NCBI GenBank assembly: GCA_003486285.1
Contig: DNGH01000127.1
Span: forward strand, 1-18,248
Source: Actinomycetota bacterium
GTDB taxonomy: Bacteria > Actinomycetota > Acidimicrobiia > Spongiisociales > UBA11373
Reading direction: 5' to 3'
Length of the DNA stretch: 18,248 bases
A program made the translations under genes and the position numbers. Of this stretch, positions 1-6,870 are shown piece after piece. The notes beneath the pieces are model-generated. The model was not told where the DNA came from. It searched no databases and worked only from the letters and a program-made list of their open reading frames with translations. How positions within the stretch are numbered: the first letter of the stretch is position 1; every line of letters starts with the position of its first letter.

Positions 1-9
1 CTTGCTGGA

Positions 10-33
10 GGCGGGAGGCGGGTGGCGGGAGGC
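10..33. repeat. Heptamer tandem array, unit GGCGGGW, 3 copies
   Basis: Three back-to-back 7-base units (GGCGGGA, GGCGGGT, GGCGGGA) followed by the first three bases of a fourth. The array lies upstream of the DinB-like gene at the window edge, so what precedes it is unknown. It has the same period of 7 as three other intergenic arrays in the window, although the unit sequence differs. Confidence 0.75.
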
Positions 34-70
34 CGACTTGCGTAGGCTCGTGATCTGATCAGGAGGGACC

Positions 71-577
71 ATGTCACATCCGTTGGTCGACCAACTCCGT
101 TTCACCCGCGCCGAGTTCATGCGCGGGATCGAAGGCTTGACCGATGTCGATGCCCGGGTGCGGCTCGGTCCCACCAATTGCATCTCGTGGAACGTGGGTC
201 ATCTCTCCTGGCAGGAGCAGCGCTACTTCATCGTCTACGCCGGCGGAGAGGTGTTGCTCCCCGCGATCCAGGAGGGCTTCGCCTATCAGGCCCCGGCGAG
301 CACGCCGCCGTTGCCGGAGATGATCGATGCCTGGAAGACCATCACCCGGGCCGCCGACCCCTGGCTCGACACGGTCACGGGGGCGATGCTTCTGGAGCAT
401 GCCGTCAGCGGCGGGCGCACGATCACCCCGCTGCGGGGCAACCTGTTGCAGCGGACGATCTACCACTACTGGTATCACAACGGCGAGAACCAGGCGATCC
501 GCCAGCAACTCGGGCACACCGGTCTGCCGCAGTTCGTCGGGGACATCGACGGTGTGGCGCCGTACCGGGAAGCGTAA
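71..577 (+). CDS. DinB-fold family protein
   Basis: The 168-residue protein fits the DinB/YfiT-like four-helix bundle family, whose members usually bind a divalent metal through three histidines and often act as thiol-dependent transferases or hydrolases. Candidate ligands are H44 in NVGHLSWQE and H132 and H136 in YHYWYHNGE; this spacing and the late HxxxHNGE-type motif are typical of the family. Length is normal. The ATG has a strong ribosome binding site, AGGAGG, at 61-66, six bases upstream. The gene converges on the beta-propeller gene, with a heptamer-repeat hairpin between them. The family is certain enough; the substrate cannot be told from sequence. Confidence 0.85.
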   Translation: MSHPLVDQLRFTRAEFMRGIEGLTDVDARVRLGPTNCISWNVGHLSWQEQRYFIVYAGGEVLLPAIQEGFAYQAPASTPPLPEMIDAWKTITRAADPWLDTVTGAMLLEHAVSGGRTITPLRGNLLQRTIYHYWYHNGENQAIRQQLGHTGLPQFVGDIDGVAPYREA

Positions 578-623
578 GTTCAGAGTTCAGAGTTCAGAGT
601 TCAGAGTCTCAACACTCTCAACT
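578..623. terminator. Heptamer array (GTTCAGA)x4 ending in a hairpin; likely bidirectional terminator
   Basis: Four perfect GTTCAGA units run from 578, the base after the DinB-gene stop codon, to 605. The last unit forms one arm of a hairpin: AGTTCAGAGT (598-607), loop CTCAAC, ACTCTCAACT (614-623), ten pairs with one C-C mismatch. The right arm contains the stop codon (618-620) of the convergent beta-propeller gene. A shared terminator for the two converging genes is the simplest reading. There is no long T tract. Confidence 0.55.
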
Positions 624-1493
624 TCCCCAGCCCACGCAGGTGACCTCGGGAAGGCCGTCGGCGAGCACCGCCCAGGTGCCTCCTCCGTCGTCGGAGCGAT
701 AGACCACTCCGTTGGCGTCTCCGATGACAGCGAGGCCCCCGGAGACTGCGAGGCATCCCGTGTTCACGTTCGAGGAAAACCAGCGGGGAAGTCCGTCGGA
801 GCAGCGGGTGAAGCTCGACCCAGCGAGATCGGTGCGATACACGGCGGCGTTGCCGCCCGCAAACGATGTCGCCACCGACACGAACACTCGGTCGTCTGCC
901 ACCGCCACCGCACGGCAGTAGTCGCCATGCAGTCCCTTCCGGTGGAATCGCCAGTTGCTGCCGCCATCCCGCGTCACCGCAAGCCCACGTGCTGTGGCAG
1001 CCAGCGCCGTCCCGGGAATCTCGGGGTGCGCCACGACCTGGTGCACGTCGGCATCGATGTCCATCGTGTCCTGCCAGGTCGGATCGGCTGGTGTCGAGCG
1101 AACGACTCCGCCCACGTGCACGTTGACGTACACGATGCCATCGGGCCCGCGGTCGATGGAGCGGACGTCCGGTGGCCCTCCCCAAGGGGTGTACCACTCA
1201 TCGCGCCCCGGGGCGCGGTCGAAGCGACCGTCGCGGGCGAACCGGCCGGTCGCGAAGTCGAGGCGATACAGCCTGGCCTCGGCGGTGCCGAGCAGAACAG
1301 CCTCCGCGACGGGCAGTATCCAGTTGATGCGGTGCGGTACGCGCAAGCCCACCACCTGGTCGCCGCGGCGCACCAGGGCGCCGTCGCTGACCGTCCACCC
1401 GGCAGCGATGGCGTCGATCCGTTCGCCCGCGAACTTCTGCGCGCGCGCCGGCAGCGACCACAGTCCGTCGGTGGTGCCGACGAGTACCGCCAT
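618..1493 (-). CDS. BNR/Asp-box beta-propeller protein (sialidase-like fold, function unknown)
   Basis: The 291-residue protein carries two clear Asp-box motifs of the SxDxGxxW type, TRDGGSNWRF and SDDGGGTWAV, each followed by a repeated GL.GDYC/GLPEVTC-like turn, as in BNR-repeat propellers. The N-terminus reads MAVLVGTTDGLW, a typical first blade strand, and there is no signal peptide, so it is probably cytoplasmic. Asp boxes are structural, so sialidase activity should not be assumed. An in-frame ATG exists at 1520, but ATG 1493 is preferred because it shares one base with the msrA stop (TGATG), implying translational coupling with msrA. Partner and substrate are unknown. Confidence 0.75.
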   Translation of the reverse strand: MAVLVGTTDGLWSLPARAQKFAGERIDAIAAGWTVSDGALVRRGDQVVGLRVPHRINWILPVAEAVLLGTAEARLYRLDFATGRFARDGRFDRAPGRDEWYTPWGGPPDVRSIDRGPDGIVYVNVHVGGVVRSTPADPTWQDTMDIDADVHQVVAHPEIPGTALAATARGLAVTRDGGSNWRFHRKGLHGDYCRAVAVADDRVFVSVATSFAGGNAAVYRTDLAGSSFTRCSDGLPRWFSSNVNTGCLAVSGGLAVIGDANGVVYRSDDGGGTWAVLADGLPEVTCVGWGS

Positions 1494-2122
1494 CACGAAC
1501 CGGGGTAGCGCACCCCGCACGAGTGGTCGGGGCAGTAGCCGTTGGGGTTCTTCTTCAGGTACTGCTGGTGGTAGTCCTCGGCATAGAAGAAGTCGCCGAG
1601 CGGCCCGATCTCGGTGGTGATCGCACCCATGCGCACCTTGCCCAGTTCGGCCTGGAACTGGGCCTCACTGCGGTTGGCGGCAAGAAGTTGATCGTCGTTG
1701 ACCGCGTAGATCGCCGAGCGGTACTGGGTGCCGTGGTCGTTGCCCTGGCGCATTCCCTGGGTCGGGTCGTGGCGCTCCCAGAAGATCCGGAGCAGGTCGT
1801 CGTAGGTCACCTTCTGCGGGTCGTAGGCGACCAGCACCGCCTCGGCGTGCCCGGTGCGTCCCGAACACACCTCTTCATAGGTGGGGTTGGGGGTGAACCC
1901 ACCCGAGTACCCGACCGCGGTCGAGTAGACCCCGGGGGTCTCCCAGTACTCCTTCTCGGCGCCCCAGAAGCAGCCCATGGCGAACACCGCGGTCTCGATC
2001 CCGGCGGGGAACGGCGGTTGCAGCGGCGTGCCGAGCACGGCGTGGCGCTCCGGGATCGGCACCGCGGATGCCCGGCCCTTGAGGGCGGCGTCGGCGGCGA
2101 CCATCTGTGATTTGCTGAACAT
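1493..2122 (-). CDS. msrA: Peptide-methionine (S)-S-oxide reductase MsrA
   Basis: MsrA reduces the S-epimer of methionine sulfoxide in proteins and free methionine, using thioredoxin as electron source. The 209-residue protein has the signature AMGCFWGAEKEYW with catalytic Cys51, the conserved YSGG and HAEAV segments, and the motif DHGTQYRSAIY. Candidate resolving cysteines are C197 and C202 in the C-terminal YCPDHSCGVRYPG segment, as in the longer three-cysteine MsrA class. The start has AGGAGG six bases upstream on the minus strand. It is the first gene of a two-gene unit with the propeller protein. Length and motifs are normal for the family. Confidence 0.96.
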   Translation of the reverse strand: MFSKSQMVAADAALKGRASAVPIPERHAVLGTPLQPPFPAGIETAVFAMGCFWGAEKEYWETPGVYSTAVGYSGGFTPNPTYEEVCSGRTGHAEAVLVAYDPQKVTYDDLLRIFWERHDPTQGMRQGNDHGTQYRSAIYAVNDDQLLAANRSEAQFQAELGKVRMGAITTEIGPLGDFFYAEDYHQQYLKKNPNGYCPDHSCGVRYPGS

Positions 2123-2164
2123 GGACCCCTCCTGTGGGAGTGAAACCGTAGACGGGGAAGGGGT

Positions 2165-2175
2165 GTTCCCGGAAC
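2165..2175. promoter_or_regulatory. Perfect 11-base palindrome GTTCCCGGAAC
   Basis: GTTCC and GGAAC flank a single C in the divergent region between msrA and the vapB-like gene. Compact palindromes in divergent promoters are often operators, but nothing shows which gene this would control. Confidence 0.3.
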
Positions 2176-2178
2176 CTC

Positions 2179-2229
2179 TTGACCGGCGTCCCCGATCACG
2201 GCATCCTTACCAACAGTACTGAGTAAGGA
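2179..2229 (+). promoter_or_regulatory. Candidate vapBC promoter and operator; inverted repeat covers the ribosome binding site
   Basis: A possible -35 box TTGACC (2179-2184) is followed after 17 bases by a weak -10, CATCCT (2202-2207). The perfect inverted repeat TCCTTAC (2204-2210) and GTAAGGA (2223-2229) overlaps this -10 and ends on the Shine-Dalgarno AAGGAG of the antitoxin gene; the palindrome AGTACT (2215-2220) lies almost at its centre. VapB-type antitoxins are known to repress their own operon by binding inverted repeats of this size. If transcribed, the same repeat would pair the ribosome binding site in RNA. Both readings are inference. Confidence 0.5.
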
Positions 2230-2235
2230 GCCAAC

Positions 2236-2478
2236 GTGGACGTGTCGGCCAAGGTCACCGCCAAGGGACAGGTGACCATCCCCAAGGAGGTGCGAGAGGC
2301 CCTGGGCATCGCCGAGGGCGATCACATCGTGTTCCGAGTCGAGAAGCATCGCGCCGTCCTGGCGCGGACCCCCCGCTTGCTCGACCTCGCTGGTGCGGTC
2401 GCAGTACCCGCCGCCAAGCGCGGTGCAACCTGGGGTCAGGTCGTGGCTGCGACCCGGAAGGCACGATCCGGCCGGTGA
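2236..2478 (+). CDS. AbrB/MazE-type antitoxin (VapB-like)
   Basis: The 80-residue protein begins with a SpoVT/AbrB swapped-hairpin DNA-binding domain at about residues 3-46: AKVTAKGQVTIPKEVREALG is the family signature, followed by EGDHIVFRVE. The C-terminal 30 residues, rich in Ala, Lys and Arg, would be the toxin-binding tail. It would neutralise the PIN toxin encoded next and repress the operon. The GTG start is chosen because AAGGAG lies five to six bases upstream and the AbrB domain starts directly after it. Its stop overlaps the toxin start (GTGA), the usual coupling of such modules. Confidence 0.9.
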   Translation: MDVSAKVTAKGQVTIPKEVREALGIAEGDHIVFRVEKHRAVLARTPRLLDLAGAVAVPAAKRGATWGQVVAATRKARSGR

Positions 2479-2867
2479 CCGCCTTCATCGATGCGAATGT
2501 GATCATCCGCCACCTCACGGCCGACCCCCCGGCTGCGGGACGGCGCGCCACCGACTTCCTGGCGAGTGTCGACGAACTCCTTCTCCCCGACGTGATCGCA
2601 GCCGAGTGCGTCTTCGTGCTGGAGTCGTTCTACGAACTGCGGAAGGACGAGGTCGCCCGGGTGATGCGAGCTGTGATCGCCTTCGAGTCCATCCACACCA
2701 TCGATCCCGCGCTCCTGCTTCGAGCGCTCGAGGTGTACGAGACCGACCATCTCGATTTCGCCGATGCCTATCTCGTGGCATGCGCGGAGTCTGCTGGCGT
2801 CCGGGAGATCGTGTCGTTCGACCGCGACTTCGATCGGGTGACCAGCGTGCGGCGTCTGGAACCCTGA
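2475..2867 (+). CDS. PIN-domain ribonuclease toxin (VapC-like)
   Basis: The 130-residue protein is a single PIN domain. The acidic metal-binding residues are in place: D6 in AFIDANVIIR, E44 in AAECVFVLESFY, D94/D97 in LDFADAYLVA and D116/D118 in SFDRDFD. VapC toxins cleave structured RNAs, often tRNA or rRNA, with Mg or Mn; the target here cannot be predicted. The GTG start overlaps the antitoxin stop by four bases, which supports a working toxin-antitoxin pair. No residue of the active site looks lost, so the toxin is probably intact. Confidence 0.92.
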   Translation: MTAFIDANVIIRHLTADPPAAGRRATDFLASVDELLLPDVIAAECVFVLESFYELRKDEVARVMRAVIAFESIHTIDPALLLRALEVYETDHLDFADAYLVACAESAGVREIVSFDRDFDRVTSVRRLEP

Positions 2868-2905
2868 ACCGCAGCAACGCAGTCCAACGGATTGCCCGGG
2901 GCGTC

Positions 2906-3691
2906 TCAGGCTCCCCGGCGCCGCCTCCGCATCAGTGCCCAGGCGATCCCGGCGCCGATCACCGCCGCCACCGTGGCCCCCGAGATCAGCGGGACCGGCC
3001 GGGTGAGGCGCTTGGCCAGGGTGACGCGGCGGCGGAACTCGAGGATGGGCCAGCCGCGCTCCTCGGCGATCGCCCGCAGGTCCTTCTCCGGATTGATGGC
3101 ATGGGGATGACCGACGAGCTCCAGCAGCGGCAGGTCGGTGAGGCTGTCGGAGTAGGCATAGGAGTCGGCGAGAGAGATCCCGTCTGCGGCCGCCTTCGCC
3201 GCCACCGCGGCGGCCTTTCCGGGGCCGTGGGCGCTGAACTCGACTTCGCCGGTGTACTTCCCGTGCTCGTCGACCTTCGCCCGGGTGGCGATGACGTCGC
3301 GCACACCGATGTAGTGGGCCAGGGGGCGCACCACCTCCTCGGGTGAGGCGGAGACGATGAAGACCCGGCGACCGGCGCGCAGGTGCTCGTCGATGAGGAA
3401 CAGCGCCTCCGCATAGACCAGCGGAGCCACCACCTCTTCGAGGGCCTCTTCGACGATCCGCTCCACCTCGGCGCGATCCCAACCTTTGGTGAGTGAGAGC
3501 ATCGCCTCACGCGCCTTATCCAGTGTCTCATCGTCGGCGCCGAACAACAGGTACATCAACTGGCCGACGGCGGCGCGCAGCAGCGTTCGCCGCCCAAACA
3601 TCCCGGCGCGGTAGAGGTGTCCACCGAAGGCCAGGGTCGACGACTTGGCGATCACTGTCTTGTCGAGATCGAAGAACGCTGCCTCTGACAT
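2906..3691 (-). CDS. HAD-IB family phosphatase with C-terminal membrane anchor (Rv3661-like)
   Basis: The 261-residue protein has the SerB-like HAD motifs: DLDKT at 8-12 (nucleophile D8, acid D10), SAS at 114-116, PGK at 158-160 and SDSLTDLPLL with D182 and D186. The cap region (about 20-100) is of the HAD-IB type. A hydrophobic stretch at about 233-254 followed by MRRRRRGA suggests a C-terminal membrane anchor with the enzyme in the cytoplasm. It is divergent from the Tad operon, exactly as Rv3661 is in M. tuberculosis, so a role linked to the pilus or envelope is possible. ATG 3691 is chosen because the HAD domain begins there; the reading frame stays open further upstream but the extension has no family features. 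Substrate unknown. Confidence 0.88.
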   Translation of the reverse strand: MSEAAFFDLDKTVIAKSSTLAFGGHLYRAGMFGRRTLLRAAVGQLMYLLFGADDETLDKAREAMLSLTKGWDRAEVERIVEEALEEVVAPLVYAEALFLIDEHLRAGRRVFIVSASPEEVVRPLAHYIGVRDVIATRAKVDEHGKYTGEVEFSAHGPGKAAAVAAKAAADGISLADSYAYSDSLTDLPLLELVGHPHAINPEKDLRAIAEERGWPILEFRRRVTLAKRLTRPVPLISGATVAAVIGAGIAWALMRRRRRGA

Positions 3692-3711
3692 GGAGGCCGA
3701 TCTTACGAGAG

Positions 3712-3733
3712 CACTCCGCCAACTGGGGGAGTG
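3712..3733. promoter_or_regulatory. Inverted repeat in the divergent HAD/Tad intergenic region
   Basis: CACTCCGCC (3712-3720) and GGGGGAGTG (3725-3733) pair over nine positions with one mismatch around the loop AACT. It lies upstream of the HAD gene start (3691) and about 70 bases before the possible start of the Tad operon. It could be an operator for either side. No convincing -35/-10 pair was found next to it. Confidence 0.35.
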
Positions 3734-3866
3734 ACGCGCGTACCCCTTGATGTCGGCATCCCGCATCCGTACGTTGCCACGGCCCGACCGAGGAGTGTGA
3801 GACATCCCGGCGCTCGCCGTTTGGACGCCGGAGGACGGACTGCTCGGCGCGCTCGCCCCGCTCGGG

Positions 3867-4358
3867 TTGGCGCTCGCCGCCGGGTCGGCCCTGGTCATCG
3901 ACCTCGACAGCGGTGGCCCCCGGTATCCCGGGGAGCGTTCGCTCGCAGACATCGTCGCCGACGGACTGCGTCGCCCCGACCTGACGCCCCGGCCTGGCGT
4001 GGCGGTGCTGCGCAACGGTGGCGTGACCCCGGCCGCCGCCGCGGCGGTGATCGACGCCCTGGTGGCGGCCCACCCGAGGGTGGTGCTGCGCCTGCCCCCG
4101 CGACCCCGGCCGGTGGCCGACGGTGCCGCCGTGGTCCCGGTGCGGTTGCTGCTCCCCGGCAGCCTCTACCCCTGGGGTGACCGGCCCGCGGTGTTCCAGG
4201 CGACCCCCACCCTGGCGAGCCTCCCCGGCCAGGGAGTGCGCCTGCCGGTGCCGCGTCCGATCACCATCGAGAGTCTCCTCCGCGGCCGCCGCCCGCCGGG
4301 GAAGGATCGCTGGATCGCCGCCTGGGCACCGGTGTGGAGGTTCCCGTGGGGCCGGTGA
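3867..4358 (+). CDS. Ssd/MinD-like protein with degenerate nucleotide-binding site (Tad locus)
   Basis: The gene occupies the place of Rv3660c (Ssd, a MinD/ParA-related protein) before cpaF. From the only usual start, TTG 3867, it gives 163 residues; the frame stays open back to 3801 and adds IPALAVWTPEDGLLGALAPL. That extension resembles the first strand and P-loop of a MinD-type ATPase, with VWTPEDGLLG where a K-containing Walker A would be, followed by ALVIDLDSGG, like the VxLIDLDP strand. The lysine and GKT/S are absent, so it should not hydrolyse ATP. No standard start codon lies in the extension, although GAGGAG (3790-3795) sits eight bases before ATC 3804. It is much shorter than Rv3660c (about 350 residues). 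Its stop overlaps a possible cpaF start. A pseudo-ATPase or a decaying gene are both possible. Confidence 0.6.
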   Translation: MALAAGSALVIDLDSGGPRYPGERSLADIVADGLRRPDLTPRPGVAVLRNGGVTPAAAAAVIDALVAAHPRVVLRLPPRPRPVADGAAVVPVRLLLPGSLYPWGDRPAVFQATPTLASLPGQGVRLPVPRPITIESLLRGRRPPGKDRWIAAWAPVWRFPWGR

Positions 4359-5404
4359 ACCGCATAGTCGACCGCGTCGTGGCCGCCGGCATCCCGCTAC
4401 GCCGTGGCGACGTCGCCCGGGCCTCGGCCGCCATCGCCGCCGAGGAGGCCCCGCTCGATCCCCACGCCGCGTCACGCGCCGTGGACGAACTGGTCGGCCT
4501 CGGCCCGATCGAGCCGTTGCTGGCCGACCCGCTCGTGACCGACGTCCTGGTCAATCATCCGGACGAGGTCTGGGTCGAACGCGGCGGCGATCTGGTGCGG
4601 ACCGGCGTCACCTTCTCGGGCCCCGATGCGGTGGTGGCCGCGGTGGAACGGGCGATCGCTCCGCTCGGGCTGCGCATCGATCGGGCGTCGCCGGCGGTGG
4701 ATGCCCGGCTGCCCGATGGATCGCGTCTGCATGCCGTGATCCCACCGGCTGCCGTCGATGGCCCGGTGATCGCGGTGCGCCGCTTTCGGGCCGCGATGGC
4801 GTCGCTGTCCGATCTGGTCGACTCCGGTGCGATTGACCAGGCGGGGGCCGACCTTCTCACCGATGCCGTGCGAGCGCGCCGCAACTTGCTGGTGTGCGGC
4901 GGTACCGGATCGGGCAAGACGACCCTGTTGAACGTGTTGTCGGCGGAGATCCCAGCCACGGAGCGAGTGGTGACCATCGAGGACTCCGCGGAGCTGCAGC
5001 TGCGCGGCCACGTGGTCCGACTCGAGGCGCGGCCGCCGAATGCCGAGGGTGCCGGCGAGATCACCCTCCGCACCCTGGTGCGCCATGCCCTGCGGATGCG
5101 GCCGGATCGCATCGTGGTCGGAGAGGTGCGTGGTCCCGAGGCGCTCGAGTTGATCCAGGCGATGAGCACCGGCCACGCCGGATCGATGGGAACCGTGCAC
5201 GCCAACGGCCCCGACGAGGCGCTGTGGCGTCTCGAGACCCTGGCGCTGTCGGGGGACTCCCGGATCCCCGAACTGGCGGTGCGGCGCATGCTGCGCGCCG
5301 CCATCGAGATCGTCGTCCACCTCGAGCGCCGCAGCGGCCGGCGCCGGGTCGTCGCCATCGACGCCGTCGAGGGGGAGAACACCCGGGCGGTGTGGTCATG
5401 GTGA
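4346..5404 (+). CDS. cpaF: Tad pilus assembly ATPase CpaF/TadA
   Basis: This secretion ATPase of the GspE family would power assembly of the Flp pilus from the cytoplasmic face of the membrane. Counted from GTG 4346 (352 residues), Walker A is GGTGSGKTT at 185-193, the Asp-box-like segment is VVTIEDSAEL at 208-217, the Walker B strand is IVVGEVRG at 256-263, and STGHAGSMGTVHAN at 274-287 is a CpaF/VirB11 signature. The N-terminal domain (about 35-160) has the LADPLVTDVLVN motif of the family. Possible starts are GTG 4334, 4346 and 4355. GGAGG at 4336-4340 lies inside the longest form and five bases before 4346; 4355 would give a GTGA overlap with the preceding gene. All motifs are intact. Confidence 0.95.
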   Translation: MGPVNRIVDRVVAAGIPLRRGDVARASAAIAAEEAPLDPHAASRAVDELVGLGPIEPLLADPLVTDVLVNHPDEVWVERGGDLVRTGVTFSGPDAVVAAVERAIAPLGLRIDRASPAVDARLPDGSRLHAVIPPAAVDGPVIAVRRFRAAMASLSDLVDSGAIDQAGADLLTDAVRARRNLLVCGGTGSGKTTLLNVLSAEIPATERVVTIEDSAELQLRGHVVRLEARPPNAEGAGEITLRTLVRHALRMRPDRIVVGEVRGPEALELIQAMSTGHAGSMGTVHANGPDEALWRLETLALSGDSRIPELAVRRMLRAAIEIVVHLERRSGRRRVVAIDAVEGENTRAVWSW

Positions 5405-6069
5405 CGGTCGTGCTGGTCGCGGGCGGGATCGCCGCCGGGGTTCCGCTGCCGTTGATCGGGATTGGATGGTTGGCGGCAGTCCATCCCGCCGCTGCCCTCG
5501 GATCGATCGCGGGCTACTCAGCCTTCGTCGCATGGCGGCGGCGCCGCGCCAGGCCCGGACCCGACGACGAGGCCGCCTTCCTGCAGACCCTGAGCGCCGA
5601 ACTCACCGCGGGTGCGTCGCTGCGTGCCGCTCTGGCTGCCGCCGCGGAGCGGAGCGAGCGGCTCCCACTGCAACCCGCCGCCCGGGCCGCATCCGCCGGA
5701 CTCCCGGCTCCGGTGGTGGCGCGACTGCTGGCGGAGGCGCTTCCCGCCAACGGGCGCATCACGGGAGCCTCGTGGCTTCTTGCCGCCGACAGTGGTGGCC
5801 CCGCCGCCGCGGTGATGCAATCGCTGGCGGTGCGTGCGGCCCGCGAGGGCGAGTTGCAGCGGGAGCGGCGCTCGCTGACCGCCCAGGCCCGGGCATCGGC
5901 ATGGGTGGTGGCCGGTCTGCCTGCGGTCCTCCTGCTCGGCACCGTCGCCTCGGGCCGACTCGACGCCGGCGGAGATCCGGCGCTGGCGGTGGTGGTGACA
6001 GTCGGGGTCGGCCTGCAGGCGCTCGGCGTGGCGGTGGCGGTGGCGATGGTGCGGCGGGCCGAGCGATGA
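5398..6069 (+). CDS. tadB: Tad pilus inner-membrane protein TadB
   Basis: The 223-residue protein fits the type II secretion system F domain family that forms the membrane platform of Tad pili. Hydrophobic segments occur at about 3-28, 32-43, 165-188 and 195-218, with the cytoplasmic T2SSF domain between (EAAFLQTLSAELTAGASLRAAL onward). ATG 5398 overlaps the end of cpaF by seven bases. The protein is somewhat shorter than the 260-300 residues usual for TadB, as is common in actinobacterial versions. It would pair with TadC and with the CpaF ATPase. Confidence 0.87.
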   Translation: MVTVVLVAGGIAAGVPLPLIGIGWLAAVHPAAALGSIAGYSAFVAWRRRRARPGPDDEAAFLQTLSAELTAGASLRAALAAAAERSERLPLQPAARAASAGLPAPVVARLLAEALPANGRITGASWLLAADSGGPAAAVMQSLAVRAAREGELQRERRSLTAQARASAWVVAGLPAVLLLGTVASGRLDAGGDPALAVVVTVGVGLQALGVAVAVAMVRRAER

Positions 6070-6689
6070 TGGCGCTCGCCCTGGCACTGGCCGCGGGCGA
6101 TGCGGCCCGGCGCCGCGGCGCCGCCCGTCCCGAGGTGATGGGTGGCGCGGCGTGGGGACTGCTCATGCAACCGTTGCCCACGGTGGCGGTGGCCGCGGTG
6201 CTGGTAGCGGCCCGGCGCTGGCGTCGCGCCACCGCGCTGACCCGGGAGCGCGGCGCTGCCGATGCCGACACGGTGCTGCTGGCCGACCTCGTCGCCCTCG
6301 GGGTGGCATCGGGAAGGACCGTGCGCGGTGCGCTGGCGGCGGCCCAACCCCACCTTCATCCGGAGCTCGGCGGAGAGGTGGCGACCCTCCTGGCGGCGAT
6401 GGACCGCGACGGGTCGGCTGCGGCGCTGGTCGCCGCCAGCGGGAGGCTGGCCGACTTCGGGCGGGTGACCGCAGCGGCGGTGACGTCGGGGGCACCGGTG
6501 GTGGTGGCGATCACCGCCCACGCCGATCGGGTGCGCCACACCCGCCACGCCGAACGCATCGCCGCCGCCCGCCGCCTCCCGGTGCGCCTGCTGCTCCCGC
6601 TCGCCCTCCTCATCCTTCCCGGGTTCGTGGTCCTCGCCGTCGGACCCGCCCTGCTCCAGGCCCTGGCGCGGCTCGCCCCCATCCCCTAG
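6066..6689 (+). CDS. tadC: Tad pilus inner-membrane protein TadC
   Basis: The 207-residue protein is the second T2SSF-type platform protein. It has a cytoplasmic helical domain (LLADLVALGVASGRTVRGALAA, then the RVTAAAVTSGAPVV region) and a strongly hydrophobic C-terminal segment, LLLPLALLILPGFVVLAVGPALL, typical of TadC. ATG 6066 overlaps the tadB stop (ATGA); a second ATG follows directly, so the protein starts MM or M. It is short for the family and appears to have one N-terminal membrane segment fewer, like the mycobacterial form. Its stop lies 14 bases before the pilin start region. Confidence 0.85.
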   Translation: MMALALALAAGDAARRRGAARPEVMGGAAWGLLMQPLPTVAVAAVLVAARRWRRATALTRERGAADADTVLLADLVALGVASGRTVRGALAAAQPHLHPELGGEVATLLAAMDRDGSAAALVAASGRLADFGRVTAAAVTSGAPVVVAITAHADRVRHTRHAERIAAARRLPVRLLLPLALLILPGFVVLAVGPALLQALARLAPIP

Positions 6690-6705
6690 ACCGAAGGAGC
6701 CGTCC

Positions 6706-6870
6706 ATGAGATCCGAATCCGGCCAGGCGACCGCCGAGTACGCCCTGGTGATCGTCGCCGCCGCCATCGTCGCCCTCGCCCTCATCTCCTGGGTGGCGGG
6801 GTCCGATGCGCTTCCCTCGTTCTTCGAGGCGGTGGTCAACCGGGTGCGTGGCTTTGCCACCGCGGGCTGA
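6706..6870 (+). CDS. flp: Flp-type pilin, 54 residues
   Basis: Translation gives MRSESGQATAEYALVIVAAA at the N-terminus, then a hydrophobic stretch IVALALISWVAG and a short tail ending VNRVRGFATAG. The class III prepilin pattern is present: a short leader ending in G6, cleavage before Q7, Glu at mature position +5 and Tyr at +6, followed by a hydrophobic helix that would form the pilus core. The start has GAAGGAG at 6693-6699, six bases upstream. It resembles the small DUF4244-type pilin at the Rv3656c position. After cleavage the mature subunit would be only 48 residues. No prepilin peptidase gene is in the window. Confidence 0.88.
   Translation: MRSESGQATAEYALVIVAAAIVALALISWVAGSDALPSFFEAVVNRVRGFATAG

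Noticed and set aside
578..605. GTTCAGA array as a CRISPR array
   Set aside because: Units are 7 bases with no spacers and no cas genes nearby.
618..1493. True sialidase assignment for the Asp-box protein
   Set aside because: Asp boxes are structural and occur in many propellers; the catalytic Arg triad and Tyr/Glu pair of sialidases were not identified and no secretion signal is present.
327..1508. 393-codon plus-strand frame across the DinB, propeller and msrA genes
   Set aside because: Rich in Arg, Ser and Pro with no motif; it is the shadow of the three genes, which have clear family features.
2906..4015. Longer form of the HAD hydrolase starting near 4015
   Set aside because: The added 108 residues have no family match, overlap the Ssd-like gene on the other strand, and the HAD domain begins exactly at ATG 3691.
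4472..5484. Long minus-strand frames opposite cpaF
   Set aside because: Antisense frames are expected in GC-rich coding DNA; translations are His/Arg/Gly-rich and lack motifs, while cpaF on the plus strand is intact.
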